This document shows positions 1 to 60,155 of a stretch of DNA of 64,000 nt, piece by piece. The DNA lies in the NCBI RefSeq assembly GCF_019059575.1, contig NW_024882996.1:88005-152004 (forward strand), written 5' to 3'. A program made the position numbers and the translations under genes. A model generated the notes under the pieces. The model did not search any database. It was not told where the DNA came from and saw nothing but the letters and a program-made list of their open reading frames with translations. Source of the stretch: Amphibalanus amphitrite (Eukaryota > Arthropoda > Thecostraca > Balanomorpha > Balanidae). The number at the start of each line of letters is the position of its first letter. The first letter of the stretch is position 1.

Positions 1-209
1 AGCCCAGGCTATGGCTTCATTCACAGGTTCAATGCCTTCTGTCGCTACCCATTGTTGCCCATTCGTTTCATGTTATCACGGGTTTTTAACCACCTGCGAT
101 TGTTGCTGCGACTGCGTAATGTTCATGACTGTTAGAAAACACCCGCCAACTCGTTTTCTGTAGATCTTGGTGTCAAAACATCATTGAAATTCGCCCTGCT
201 ACTTACAGG
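1..209. other. intron sequence upstream of first visible exon
   Basis: Presumed intron of the USP36-like gene. No exon, repeat or RNA was recognised apart from the left copy of a target duplication, CTTACAGG at 202-209. Confidence 0.4.
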
Positions 210-723
210 CACTAGGCAGACTGGTTTTTGATTCACCTTTTTTGGATCGATTCAATCATTGATTCATTTGATTTTTGTTTGATTCAATCACCGTTTGATT
301 CCTTCAAAAAATTTGGTGAATCGATTCCTTTTGATTCAGAGAATCAATATAAAAGGAATGCTTCACGTTTGATTCAGCCAAAAATTTTTTGAATGATTCT
401 TTTTTGATTCAATTAAAAAATAAAATATACAAAATATCAGGGATAGTATTGTATTTGTTGTGTTCTTTTTGTTGTCATGAACCTAATGGCAGTAGTGTTA
501 ATATTTGTTGATAATGAACTATGTTCGTTCACTTCAATTTTTTTTTAAGTTCATGAATCATTAATTTTTTTTGATTCAATTAACCCTGATTCCCAATGCG
601 TTTGATTCAATCATGGCCTGTGAATCAAACAATCCTGACGGTGAATCAAACCTTTTTGATTCAACAAATTTTGTTTGATTCAATCCAATCGATTCAATCA
701 CAGATGAATCAAACACCAGTCTG
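210..723. mobile_element. hAT-type MITE saturated with TTGATTCAATC motifs
   Basis: A perfect 8-bp duplication CTTACAGG flanks it (202-209 and 724-731). Inverted ends read CAGACTGGTTTTTGATTCA and TGAATCAAACACCAGTCTG. The left end carries seven extra bases (CACTAGG) between the duplication and the repeat. The interior repeats TGATTCA/TGAATCA dozens of times. It has no transposase and would depend on a hAT transposase made elsewhere. Confidence 0.85.
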
Positions 724-988
724 CTTACAGGAGTACCTAAGGTGCAACATCGTAAATTGTAGAAGGTTATATGGGGAAGGTTATTATTTGGGTGACCCAT
801 ACCGGGCCATACCTGGGGATCAGCGAGCGATTTGTCCACTTTTGGGTCTCAGGAACCAGGCGCACGATCCCTACGTCAGATGCATAAATGCATTCGTACA
901 TAATCTAACGGTTTTGTGACGTGTATTTGCCATACGACTATTGTCTACAACCCTCTCTACCGTGTTGTTTATGTGTCTACCCGGACAG

Positions 989-48461
<47,473 letters not shown>

Positions 48462-48753
48462 TGGGTGCGCACTCGGCGAGACAGACTACATCGAGAGAGT
48501 TGGGGAGAGGGAAGGTCAGTTGATGGAAGTGATTGCTGACGGGTGAAGGATACATAAAGAAGGTTAGGAAGCGAGAGGGTCAGACGGTGGAAGTGAGAGC
48601 GGACGGGCGCTGATATATATCGAGAGAAGTTGAGTCGGTGGAAGTAATGGATGACAGTGGTATGATCACCACGTCAAGAAGTCTCGCAGTTCTAATAATG
48701 TCCAATATGTCGGCACGAGGGCCTCTCTTTGATGGCTGTCGAGCGCGGAGAGC

Positions 48754-48804
<51 letters not shown>

Positions 48805-49980
48805 TGCCTGCTGGACGGGCAGATGGGTGATTGAAGTACGCCGAGCGGAATGAGTGGATTTCCACGAGCTGCAGCAGCCGGATCCAAAGCTGATCAGTAA
48901 CGAGACAGATCGGCAACGATACAGGTTTGAAGAGCTTTGTGCCGCCGAGTGTGCGGCAGTTGAGTGAGGCGGAGTGTGTCAGCTCCTACCGCGGGATTCT
49001 GCGTAGGTCGAGTGCTGGTGATGATTACAGCGAGCGGGATTGTTAGGCTGGAATGGTACGCTCAGAAGTGTTGGTGGAAAAGTCAGAGGTGATGGTCGTT
49101 TGTCGTTATGAGCTGGTCTGGGAAGCTGGCAGGGATGAAGCGATCGCTGTATATCAGTGAACAGAACGGAGGGATGTCCGCTGGTTCGCATCGTGCCGTG
49201 GGGCGCACGGATAAGCCTGACAAGTGAAGGGATTGAAGACCAGCCACGTAATGGAACGCTGCGGCATTTGTACGACGTTTTGACGGCATGAGCTCACGGG
49301 CAGACTGCGTCAGTGGATGTGATTAACGCTGAAAAGTCGTTGCAGATCCAGCCGCCCGTGTCACTATACTGACAGCGTCGCGTCGCTCGCTTCTGCAGAG
49401 CCCCATCACCTGTCATCCACAGTTAGTCAGTGAGGGCTGACATCCCGCGATTTTGAGACTGATCAGACTGTAACGGGAATGAGTTGCCCCGGGCGTTTGA
49501 ACTCGATCGCCTCATTAACTGTACCGATTCATGCTGAGCATGAATCATTGAAGCCACGTGGTAGCTCTCTGTGGGTGAAAGCCACGTGCGAGGGCGACTT
49601 TTTTCGCGGCATATTCTCGTGGAAGAACGGTTGTGTGTCTCAAGTGTGTTTGACATCAAGTGTTGGATGCAGTTGACATTCGCCGACTGGCAAAAGAAAT
49701 CGTTTGCCAAACGCGGGCTATGGGGGCATTGTGGTGGTGGTTTGCAAGTGTTTGTTGTTTTACGTGTTTTCATCGACAGAAGTGGTGACCGTATGTTAGG
49801 CTGGGCTACGTTGCGATGTTTGTGGAGCTCTGACCTGCGCACAGTGGGGATTTTTCCGATCTAGCACGTATTTATTCGTAGAGGGCAAATCATAGGTAGA
49901 ATTGTAGCCAGATTGTGCACAGATGTTGGCTGGTGTGTCCTGGTGAGAATTTTACCTGTAAATGTGCATAATCAACATAG
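48462..49980 (+). other. 3' flank / probable 3' UTR of the USP36-like gene
   Basis: Follows the TGA. Holds a (TGCC)n microsatellite at about 48757-48810. No canonical AATAAA close behind the stop was noticed, so the transcript end cannot be placed. Confidence 0.4.
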
Positions 49981-50835
49981 TATAGGGGGTTCAATTGGAC
50001 CCCCCGCTCAGCCGTTTGGCCCCTGATCAAGCTAGAGCTTCGCGGAAAAGTCAAGCGTGCTGCCTATGACGAAATTAGGCCGAATATATCCAATTTCAAA
50101 GTCCAAGGTCATAAGCTGACTTTCCAAGTCAGTTTAATGACCCAACTAAAGTTGGGAAATCGAGACCTCTTGAAACTTCGCAAAGTTAGGGTGTTACGGG
50201 GTATTTTGGGGTGCTGATCACGAATTTCATGTTAGTTTTGATCACAGACGATGTCTTTATGCATTTAGGCCAGGTCGGGTCAGGTCAGGTTAGATCAATT
50301 AGTAGGCGTCCTGCCGGCCATCCATAGAAGTGTCACCTACTACTGATAGCTTCGTAACATGGAACGAAGGCACTAGAACTACTTCGTAAATATTCAAATG
50401 GCTGCTAAAATCGAAATCAGCACCAAAAACTACCCTAGAAACAAGTAAAACTCGAAAAAGTGAACCAAGGTCATCAAAAAGTCAATGACCTTGACTTGAC
50501 CTTCACGTGACCTTGACACCCACCATTATGCATGGCAACAACATCATTTCACATATTTGAACGTTTAAAACCACAAAAAGACTGGAAACCGCGGATAATG
50601 TGAGCTGGCATACGCCGAATCGCGATTCCGGCCAAACATGGTCTCGAGAAATATGCCACAGGTCAAAGGTCAGTTGGGTCAGAGTCATGAAATTTTTAGG
50701 TTAGATGTAAAATTGATGATCTCGAGGGTACCGAAAGTTTCGGCACGATCGGCCGCTTTTTGCGCGAGTAATTTGCGGAAAACCATGGGGTTTTATCCGA
50801 CCCCTTCCCCCTCCCCCTCCCCACAAGTGCGATGG
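49981..50835. mobile_element. AGGTCA-containing TTAA MITE, partly degraded (copy F)
   Basis: The right end GTGCGATGG is followed by TTAA (50836-50839). The left end has GGGGGTTCAATTGGACCCCC and has lost its terminal repeat. The interior matches copy G in inverse orientation and includes AGGTCAAAGGTCA near 50660 and TGACCTTGACTTGACCTT near 50490. Confidence 0.7.
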
Positions 50836-50839
50836 TTAA

Positions 50840-53800
50840 TAAGGTTACGGTATGTATAATTTACGCTTGTCATCCTATTCCTAATGAATGTGTCTCAGAA
50901 AATATGCATCATATAAATCACGAAGTAAAATTATTCGCCTATGTCCGGAACATACCTATATCGTGCTGTTTGCCCTAGCGCTCCTCGAGTGGGGTGTTAA
51001 GATACTCTAATGTGAATATTCCGTGTTCAGGCAAGTTTCGGCAGCCAAACTAGGCGTTGTCTTGTGCAGAAGAAAGTGGCGAATTCGATAGGATATATTT
51101 CGGAGTGGAAAAGTGTGGAGAACATTGTTGATTTCCTACATTTATTTAGAATACCATTCCTTCAATATGGTGTTTGTAAGGGTTTTTTGTAAAGGGCATT
51201 TTTGTGACCTTAGTAAGGTTGTGGCATATTTTCTGTTTGCCATTCCATTCCTAATAAAGGTGCCTTTCAGACGATATGCAACTTTAAGACCTCGCAAGAT
51301 TAAAACCAACAGGACAGGACAATGAAATTGAGCTATACTTTCTTGCCTTGCTGAGCCCATTGAGTAATCACGCATGAGTGTGAACTTTGGGCGCATTTTT
51401 CCTAGTTTTGCTGTGGACATACAGATAAAACAATGCCATATATGAAAAATTCAGACATTTCTTAGCCCTACTGACACAAAAAATAAACAAAAATCCAAAA
51501 AATATTTTTTGAATTAATAGGCGCTAGATCGGAAAAATCCCCACTGTGCTGCGGTGCGATGTGGTGTTTGTCAGGGCGAAGTGTTTGTGATCGGTCCGAG
51601 GCAGTCGCCGCTGTCTCGTGAAATGTGATCTGGGAGGGGAAGGACAGACTGAATGAAGAGAAGGGTAACGATATGCGCCGGGTCAACTGCAAGAGGTGTG
51701 GCAACTTGGAGTGGGTTTCGCGGTCGCGTTCTTCGCTGCCTTGGCCAGTGAATGTTTGGACGGTTTGAGCCGGTATAGCACTAAGTATGGGCGAAGTGCA
51801 CTGACAGGTTCAAATCTTCCACACTCACACACTAATTCCGGCGATACGAAACGGGCCATGAAGACTTACAACGGACGACAAAGCGAAAAGGCAGTGTGGT
51901 TTGGTAATATTTGTGTTTGCTTGTAGGCGCTGTCTTGTGTTTTGATATCGATAATCTTACAAATGGGTCTGTTTGGGTATTTTTGGCGGTGAACTACGCG
52001 AGAAACGCTACATCCGGGTTCATTGGCGTCTCTCGTTGGCGTCTGCGTAGATCACTGTGTGGTTCTACCAGCTGTTTCGCCGTTTTCGATGCGTGTTGAT
52101 GACAAGTCAAGCTCGGTCGGACGAGGTAAAGCGTTTGTTGTAGTTTTTCTGGTTGATTGCCCGGCTCTGGTGAGCTCAGTGGTAGTTTGGAGGGGAGTTT
52201 GGTCACATGCCGGGCTGACGCCTTGTCTGACTGCTGCCTCTCCCTTCCTTGGAGGACAGAGGTGTGATGTGTTTCATAAGATTGTGACGGAAATATGTGA
52301 CTTCACATATGTAGTTTGAAGTCCTCATCGTGTGAATGAATTGTGTGGAAAAGAAAATCGTGATGGGAGCTGACGCGTTTTGTGTGCTGGTGGTTCTACA
52401 GCGGAAGGGTGGATTGTGGAATATGTTTCACCTACGTCTACATCTGCTTTTCAACTTTCTCGAACTTCCTTGTCGAGGAATGGGGTCTGAAAACACGACG
52501 TGACTATTACTTTTTCGACAGGGTGACGAAAATGTGGTGTTTTGCATATGCTCGCTCAGTCCACGCAAAAAAAAAGATCATTTATAAGGTTCCACTGCGT
52601 CGAATTCGTTTCGAAGATCTTCCCTTTCGAAGGTGGTGCCTAACGATGATCGTAGATGTTCCTTGATGATCTCTGACCACGCGATGACATAATTTGAATT
52701 CGTCTCGGTCCGCATCAATTTGTCACTGCAGGCTGCAGCTTAGGTTGGACATTATGCAAAAGAATGATTTCTGAGCACGCGACCGACTTGATAAATGGTC
52801 CCGAATCGACGGGGCCGGTGGAAAATGAGAGCAGGCTCTGATTTATGAAAGCTTACTGGACAGCGACTCACTGCCGATTTGCCGCGCATAGGTTGGGCGT
52901 GTGATACGAGTGAGTGCCTGTGCTGTGACACGAAATTTTGAATATACTAATTGCTAGTCGCGAAAGAAAAGTTATCAGGCACGTTAACGGAGTCAGTGCA
53001 GTGCCCTACGGCATCTACGGCATCATTGGGCCGAATATCGTACTGGAAGCACAGATCAATTTGGAATAAGACACGCGATACCATGCGTTGGTCGGAGAAT
53101 GTTCATGACTAAATTTTCCTACATGCCGGGGTATGTCTTAAGCACAGCACGAGCCGGGCAGTAAAACTATGACCAAGAAACTATCGGTGTCAAAATGCCA
53201 TGTTATATGATAGGCCGGGCAGGAAACAAAAGTTTACTGCCCGGGTTTACTGCCCAGGGCGATGACCTTTAAACTACAGTTTATCGCATTAGCCCAGAGG
53301 TATAATTGACAGGGAATATATGACTGACATCATTATTACATGATGTTTGCCGCGTTAAGTTAGAAAACTAACATTTTTTGGTAAAAAATATCTGCTCTGC
53401 TTATCAAGGGCTTTGAAATATTTAATATTGGTTACAAAGCCGAAATTATGGTAAGATATGCGCCTATTAATTAATCGAAATCCGTTATCGCTTGTTGTCT
53501 TATTTTCGTTTGATATGTCCACAGATACCTTGGGCCTGAGTTTTTGCGTTATTATTTGACAGTTGTAGTCCTTGCCTCGAAACAAACATGTAAAATACGG
53601 AAAATATAATGTATTTCACGAAAGTTTAGCCATACCATAGGGCATCAACAAAGTACGATTACATAAATAAAGAAAAGATTCTTGCAAGAGCACTGGAAAA
53701 TTCACGTTTAATCACTAGGAATATTATGCCTTCTTCTTCTTATGTCGTGGCAAATTATTTATGTTAATGTTCCTTGGATATCCAGTTTTTGTGCCATTCT

Positions 53801-53991
53801 GAGTTGATATTTTCAGACGCGATTCTTTTTGAAGTAAGGTATTTTGATGCATTTTCTTCTATAAATTTCCTTCCACAGCAGTAGCGCAATCACTATTAGG
53901 AAATTATGGACAAAACAATTGTATAAAAGTGTCACCAAAATTTGGCAAAACCTGTCGAAACTACTTAGCTATGCGGCATGTAGGAAAAATC
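50840..53991. other. intergenic or 3' sequence, no feature recognised
   Basis: Two related AT-rich segments near 50865 and 51240 share CATTCCTAAT(A/G)AA(G/T)GTG. An AATAAA lies at 51253-51258. Short inverted GGGCAGTAAA-type words occur at 53155-53260. No gene was supported. Confidence 0.35.
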
Positions 53992-54127
53992 TTACTGACC
54001 TCAGCCGTACGAAATTATTTGGAAACTCGGCTTGCAAAATTTGACTCCGGCCCTCGTGCTCCGCACTCGGGCCTCCGTCAATTTTGCAAACCTCGTTTCC
54101 AAATAATTTCGTCGGCCCGGTCAGTAA
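53992..54127. repeat. imperfect palindrome with ~50-bp arms
   Basis: TTACTGACCTCAGCC and GGCCCGGTCAGTAA bound it. Arms share ACGAAATTATTTGGAAAC and GCAAAATTTGAC with their complements. The loop CTCCGGCCCTCGTGCTCCGC is G/C-rich. Confidence 0.75.
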
Positions 54128-54402
54128 TATATAATGAACCGGTACGCGATCAGATTCGCCGCATCTGTGACATGAATACGATAGCAGGGAGGAGCTATCC
54201 GTGGGTTTCCCCGCTCATTGATATTTAATTTCTACTAACAGCCGAGACTTCTTATGACGCATGTTTACAGCACATATTGCAATTTAGCTCAGCTCCGCCT
54301 TGGGACAAGATAACAGCGAATGACATCGTGTTGTGCTTTGCTCTCGGAAGTGATCGTTGTAAAAGTCACCGAAAATCCCTGACCACAACATCCGCCGTTT
54401 AA

Positions 54403-55261
54403 AGGTAGTGTGCCAGCTTTCTTGGACCGTATGGAGTTAATGGCCCAGATAAGGAGAACCGGATTTTTAGAACTTATCCATACCTTCAAAACTCATGGAA
54501 ACGTCTTAAATTCTTCAAATTTTGAGTACCCCAGTGCGAAATTCGCCCCGACGGGTTGTCGGTCGTACCCCAACCACATTTCACACCACTATGAACAATA
54601 AATGCACACACTGAAATCGCTATTACCGATATGCTCATCCAATCAAGTTTCGATAAACCCGTTCATCATCATCTCCTGCGGTTTCGAACACGCCTGTTAG
54701 GTGGCTTCTGATGCTCGTCGAGGTCGGAATTTCCCAATACGCGTGGTGCGTCGGGCCGCGCGCTCTGACTTCGGCCAAGAAAAATGCGTCAGCTGATCAT
54801 TGTCATTTCTGCCACTTGCGTGTGGTGAAATGGGGTCATAACTTATAAGACGGCTTTTTCATATCAATTATTTTACATAAAATCATATTTCAAACCATAA
54901 ATAATGTTCGACAGCCAAATAAAAGAAACAATACCAATACGGGCTTACAGTTTAAGGCTCGACATTGTGTTGTCTACGATTAGACAGCTGATAACTCATT
55001 CCCGTACGTCGTATGGTCGTAACACTATAATGACCTTTGCTTATTGTCACAAGTGCGCCGCATTCGCGATTGTTGCCCGACGCCTGTTTGCAGGTGAGCC
55101 CACTACAGTTGTTATACATATCTAAAAACCGAAAAACTTTTAGGCGAAAAAGGCACTATTCCAGGCCCATTTTGGATTTTTTTGCGATATTAGGTAAAAA
55201 CAGAAGCTTCTTATCCTAGGAAAAATAAAATGGGAAATCTTTCAAAGGTGGCACACTACCT
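54403..55261. mobile_element. TTAA-flanked MITE with AGGTAGTGTGCCA ends
   Basis: TTAA flanks it (54399-54402, 55262-55265). The ends AGGTAGTGTGCCAGCTTT and AAAGGTGGCACACTACCT are inverted with one mismatch. The 859-bp interior is non-coding. It is a second TTAA family unrelated in sequence to the AGGTCA family. Confidence 0.85.
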
Positions 55262-55682
55262 TTAAGGTGACCTAGCCTCGGCTGTTCTGTTCGCTATCTC
55301 ATTTACGGCGAGTTTGTTCTGCGGCAGACGGTGCTAAAGGTCATTTTGCTATCTCGTCACACGCGATTGACGCCTCTGTGACAGCGCGTTTAATCCAGCC
55401 GTGGACGTCAAACAGACCTGGGCGCTCTGCTAACGCGCCCTGTTGACCGGCTGTGATCGCTGTTGACTCCCGATGTTGACCGGGCCCTGTCCGAGGCGGT
55501 GTTAATCTCCCACCCCCTCGCGGCAGGTTTGTCAGAAACGCCCGTCACCCGGCTACCGCGATTGAAGCTGACATGTGTCTCCGTCCTGCGCCACTTACGT
55601 AATGTGTGTCGGCTGCAGACGTCCGCGGCGGAATCGGCGCGCCATTGGCGTTAGTGGCGCGCTGCTCCCTGTCTGCGTGGCG

Positions 55683-56570
55683 TAGGGGAGAGTGGGGATA
55701 ACTGGGACGCGGGAGAAGTGGGACACCTTCAATATCTTAGTGACCGATTGGACAAACAATTTTGTTTTTGCATATTTTCTCATGAATTTAGTCGGGGCAC
55801 GTCACAACCAAGCGGTTTCCTTTTCCGGTTGCCTGTCTCTGAGATATTGAGTTAGGGTCTAAAATGTGATTTTTTGGCATTTTACTCTAATTCAATTTGC
55901 CGCTTATTCAGCGATGTGAAATGTTCAGGCCGTTCACCTTTGGATATCAGTGAAGTCATCTTAATTGTGCAGAAACACTTTTTTATGTATCTGTTATACT
56001 TTTTGTGTGGGAGAGCAGCTGAAATAAAAATGACCATAGAGATCTTATATACATATATAAGATCTGTATGTATATAAGATCTCTATGAAAATGACGACTT
56101 GGGGAGAACTGGGACAACGTGCCTAAACCCTGTCCCAGTTCTCCCGCATGCAAATGCATGGGAATTTTTTCCAGGATACTCAGTGCTGTCAGTGTAATTC
56201 AAAAAAGATAATCGGGGTGATTTCTTTAGGTGTCAACTTTAAAAACACCTTCATCTTCGTGATGGATGGGTCATCAAATTTTTATTGTATTCCATTTAAA
56301 TCACATTTCTCGACCAGTCCCAGTTCTCCCCATGATCTGTCCCACTTCTCCTGGACGTGTCCCAGTTCACCCCATTGTCAACCTTTCCTAAAATTTAAAT
56401 TTGAGAAGTAACACGTGAACAAACACTCATAAAAACAGTAAAGAATGAAGAAGAAATAAACCGTTTACCAGTAAATGCAATCCATTTACTTAAATCTTAA
56501 ATATTCTATTTTTTACCATTTTTCAAAGTTGACATCAAAATAATGTCCCACTTCTCCCCAGTCTCCCCTA
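55683..56570. mobile_element. TA-flanked MITE with GGGGAGA ends and internal CCCAGTTCTCCCC words
   Basis: The ends are TAGGGGAGAGTGGGGATAAC and complement-type AGTCTCCCCTA, so TA borders suggest a Tc1/mariner-type target. CCCA(G/C)TTCTCCCC and its complement recur inside. A palindrome at 56035-56087 (CATAGAGATCTTATATACAT and its complement) sits in the middle. Confidence 0.8.
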
Positions 56571-58541
56571 CGCTTCTGGGTAACGCCTCCAAACTCCGCG
56601 AAACGTACCGTGGGCAGATGGCAGATGGAGAACCTAGGGAACTATAGGTAGGTATTGGTAATTTTTCATGCCAGATGTGAGCACCAACCGCGCCAGTGCA
56701 CGGTGCAGTGAAACTGCTTCACTGAATGCAGCCATATTGACTGCCTTGAAACGAAACACGTGATTGATACACGACTTATTGCGATAGGGCAGCGGTGCGT
56801 TTACCACCTACGCTCTCTTTCCGCCGCGGTATACCTAAGCAGGCGCGCCAAATCATGTAATGTGCATTGTGCATTGTCACGTGCTGCATTAGGTATGCAA
56901 GGTGCCTACCTAGCTGAAAGCTGTCGCAAATACATCGATCTGTAGGTAGGCACTGATCTCTGGCAGCTTCTGCTAATTGCCCGGAAACTGTTTTTTTTTT
57001 AGATAATGTTTTATAACTTTTGAACTGAACTGACCCGGGTCTTGAACTTTGACGTCTCAAGTACGGCGTCTACTTGGTCTTCCTGGCCTGCAGAAGCCTT
57101 CTTCCTAGTCTGAATTCCGTCCGATAGCCTGTCCTCCATGGGGGGACTGAAAGCTGATGGCAATGCAAGTTGAAATTAGTGATGACACGATCTTGACCTA
57201 ATGGGTAGCGTGTTACCAGTTCAACTCGAGAAAAAAAAAGTAGGTATGGCTCACTAACCTACATATTTGTTACGTTTTAGTAGCTGATTTGATTATTAAA
57301 ACCGCCGGTATTACAACTTAAAATCAATTAAATCATACCTACTTCTGAGATAAAGTTCATGTCCTATACCTACATATCATATAGGTAAATGCAACGTGCA
57401 CTTGTAGCCTCAGAAATTTTGTCCAATTTGGTTCCACTTGGTGCCTTCGCGCATACAAATCGAAAAATAGCTTAGATATCGTGAAAAGAGCATGGATCCT
57501 ATTTTCCGTTTATGACGGCATACCAACGCATTTACGTCAGCGATACCTTCTAAGTATCCACCAGTCACCACATGGATAGCATAAATAAAACCTCCCGCAA
57601 CGGTGACACAAACGGTCAACGGACCCTTTACCTCCATAAGAAATTATATTACTGACTGATTACCAGAGCACCCCCGACATTTTAGTGACGTCACTGCGTC
57701 TGACGGCGCTGACGTCACAGAGCTCTGGCAATCACGTGACCCTGTTGCTGACGTCATTCACGTCTGTGAAGGCTGTCGGGCGCAGCCTCCGCCCACCGCT
57801 GAGCCGCTAGACACGTAAACAGGGTGATGGCGGGCCGATTTCTGCTCTCGCCTCTCAGCTGGGGCAGAGTATCGGGAGGACGGGGGAGAGAGGTGCGGCA
57901 TGTAGGAGAATCCCCAGCCCTCGGGTATTTATTTTTTTTAGCTCAGTGACGTCAGTCATAAGTAGATGAATTGGAGCTACAGACATATGGATACATAGTG
58001 GCCAAAAGCTGCAGCGCGGTAGCCTGGACAATGCGATCAAATGGCATAGGCATACGTATGCAGAACATTAGCAGATGTGTTCAAATTTATCAAGCGAGTA
58101 TTCTGATTTCGTCACATGACCTGCACTGCCAAGCGAGCCATATCCCATTCTAAAGCAGGAATTTCTAAAATTGGAGTCAAATTAGGCCGGAATTGTGACT
58201 CGCTTGAAGCGTGTGACCCAGGAAACCGACCGTAGAGGCTGCAGACTCATAGGAATCTAATCTTATTTAGGAAAAGTAGCGGTACCTACGCATCTTTTGG
58301 TAATTCATAACTATTTAATTGCATGAATTACAATTGTAATGAAGTCCCTTATTCTACCCTACGGTCATTATATTTAGATAAAAAACTCATTACCATAAAA
58401 TGAGGGTCGGCACATGTAGAACAATTAACCGAGTGTAGCCTTATCTAATCACGTACCCGACAACAAATTAACAATCATTGACGGCAACTGCACGGAGCAG
58501 TGGGCATTTCGCTTCCTTCCGCAGGGCATATTTTAAGGCAC
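56571..58541. other. intergenic, no feature recognised
   Basis: No gene, RNA or mobile element was supported. Confidence 0.3.
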
Positions 58542-58821
58542 TTACTGCGTCCCATTCTGGGACGCAGCCCCCTCGCCTTGGGACGTAGCCCCTGCTGATT
58601 TGACCCACTGCGTCCCTGCCCTGTGCCCTGTCCGGTTTCCTAAACTGTGCCCTGCTGTGTGCCCTGACCTGTACCCTTTCCTCTAAAATGTCCTGTGCCA
58701 TGCGCCATGCCCTGTAACCTGTCGTGCCCTACTTTCTGCCCTCCTCAGTGCCCTACTCTGTTCCTTGCCCTGTGCCCTTAGTCGTAGCACCTGCCCTCTG
58801 CTCAACTTTGGGACGCAGTAA
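58542..58821. mobile_element. small MITE-like element saturated with TGCCCTG motifs
   Basis: The ends TTACTGCGTCCCA and TGGGACGCAGTAA are perfect 13-bp inverted repeats. The 280-bp interior repeats GTGCCCTG/TGCCCT words many times. Near the left end CTGCGTCCCA/TGGGACGCAG forms a small hairpin. Target duplication was not resolved. Confidence 0.75.
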
Positions 58822-59811
58822 AAATTTGTTAACTTCCGTGTAACATTTAACGATGGTATGACGTTAAACTCCGCAAATCACGAAGCTTGAGGAAAAACGT
58901 CATCCTTTGGTAGCTGTCACGGCAAATAAAAACACCGTTGGGCGGCGTTAGCAATTCGCAAAGAACAACATCATAGGTACCTATAAAGCGCTTTATCTTT
59001 AACTTTTGCTACCGAAGATGATGATACAGTGACAGGGGCTCCTGTCTATCTATATTGATTTGAAGAAATATCGCACCGTGCAGAATGCTAAAAAATAATA
59101 CAACTGTTCTTATGCCCTTTGCCCTAAGACTAGCGGATTGGGAGCAGACTTTCAGAAAAGATGCACCCGGTCTCCGTAGTACGCAGCTGTTCCGAGAAAG
59201 TAGACAATTCCTGCGCGGTAATTACAAACAGCGTGTTCCAGGCGCGACGCAAACGTCAGCGGCAGCCAGTGGATCGTCGGACCGTGGCAGTGGCACGCGC
59301 AGATAACAAACATTCACGGACACTTGTAAACACGAGTGCTGAGAAGTTGTCAGCACGGCAGCACCCGTCAGACAGTGACTCAGACTCTGTTAGCGCTGCG
59401 CAAAACAGGGTGACGCCGACGCATTCAAGGAAACATCCAGACTCAAGACGGCGGTATTTGGCTTCGTAGTAAAGGACCATGAATTGGAGCCGGTGCTAAG
59501 CTTTATTAAAGGTCCAGTTGTTATGTTTGCTGTGATGGATAAGTTCATGGGCTTCTACTGAGCTCAAGGGCGGTGATCTTGCATGTGTAAGTTCCTCTGA
59601 ATTGCACATTTTAATGTTGCGTTAGATGTCGATTCAAATGGGTTTCCTATCGCTAGCCAAACACGTATGTAACACAGTAGTAGTAATTAGCATTAGTTGT
59701 TTTCACGGCGGGATATCTGGCGAATCAGCACTTATTTGACCAAATATGCACCAAATCTGCACCAAATGTGTACCAGATGGTCGTCGTGAAAACGGCTAAT
59801 ATATATTCCTG

Positions 59812-59970
59812 GGGCCATGCGGAGTCGGAGCGGAGCCGTGAAGTCGGAGTTGGTCGGAGTCGACAACTCTGACCGGAGTCGGAGTCGGAGTGATGCGAGA
59901 TCTAAAGGGGATGCCTGGAGTTGGAGTCGGTTTCAGAGTCAGTGACCGAAAACTGGCGACTCCTCATTTC
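59812..59970. mobile_element. fragment of a GGAGTCGGAGT-repeat element
   Basis: CGGAGTCGGAG and GGAGTTGGAGTCGG words fill about 150 bases. It resembles the other motif-saturated MITEs but clear inverted ends are missing, so it may be truncated. Confidence 0.55.
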
Positions 59971-60155
59971 CGATAATATTAAAAATGCACTATCGCTTTG
60001 TGATACTTTTAGGGAAATTCGCGCATGTTTTGACGACATTCTAATGATGTTCTAAACTGAAATAGAAAGCTACCCCCAGCAGGGATTACGCATACCACAA
60101 AAATACCAAGGATAAATGTAACATTTGAGCACATAGTATACCTACCTGTTAAGCA

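Noticed and set aside
596-919. 107-codon ORF at the window start
   Set aside because: Most of it is the GATTCA-saturated MITE.
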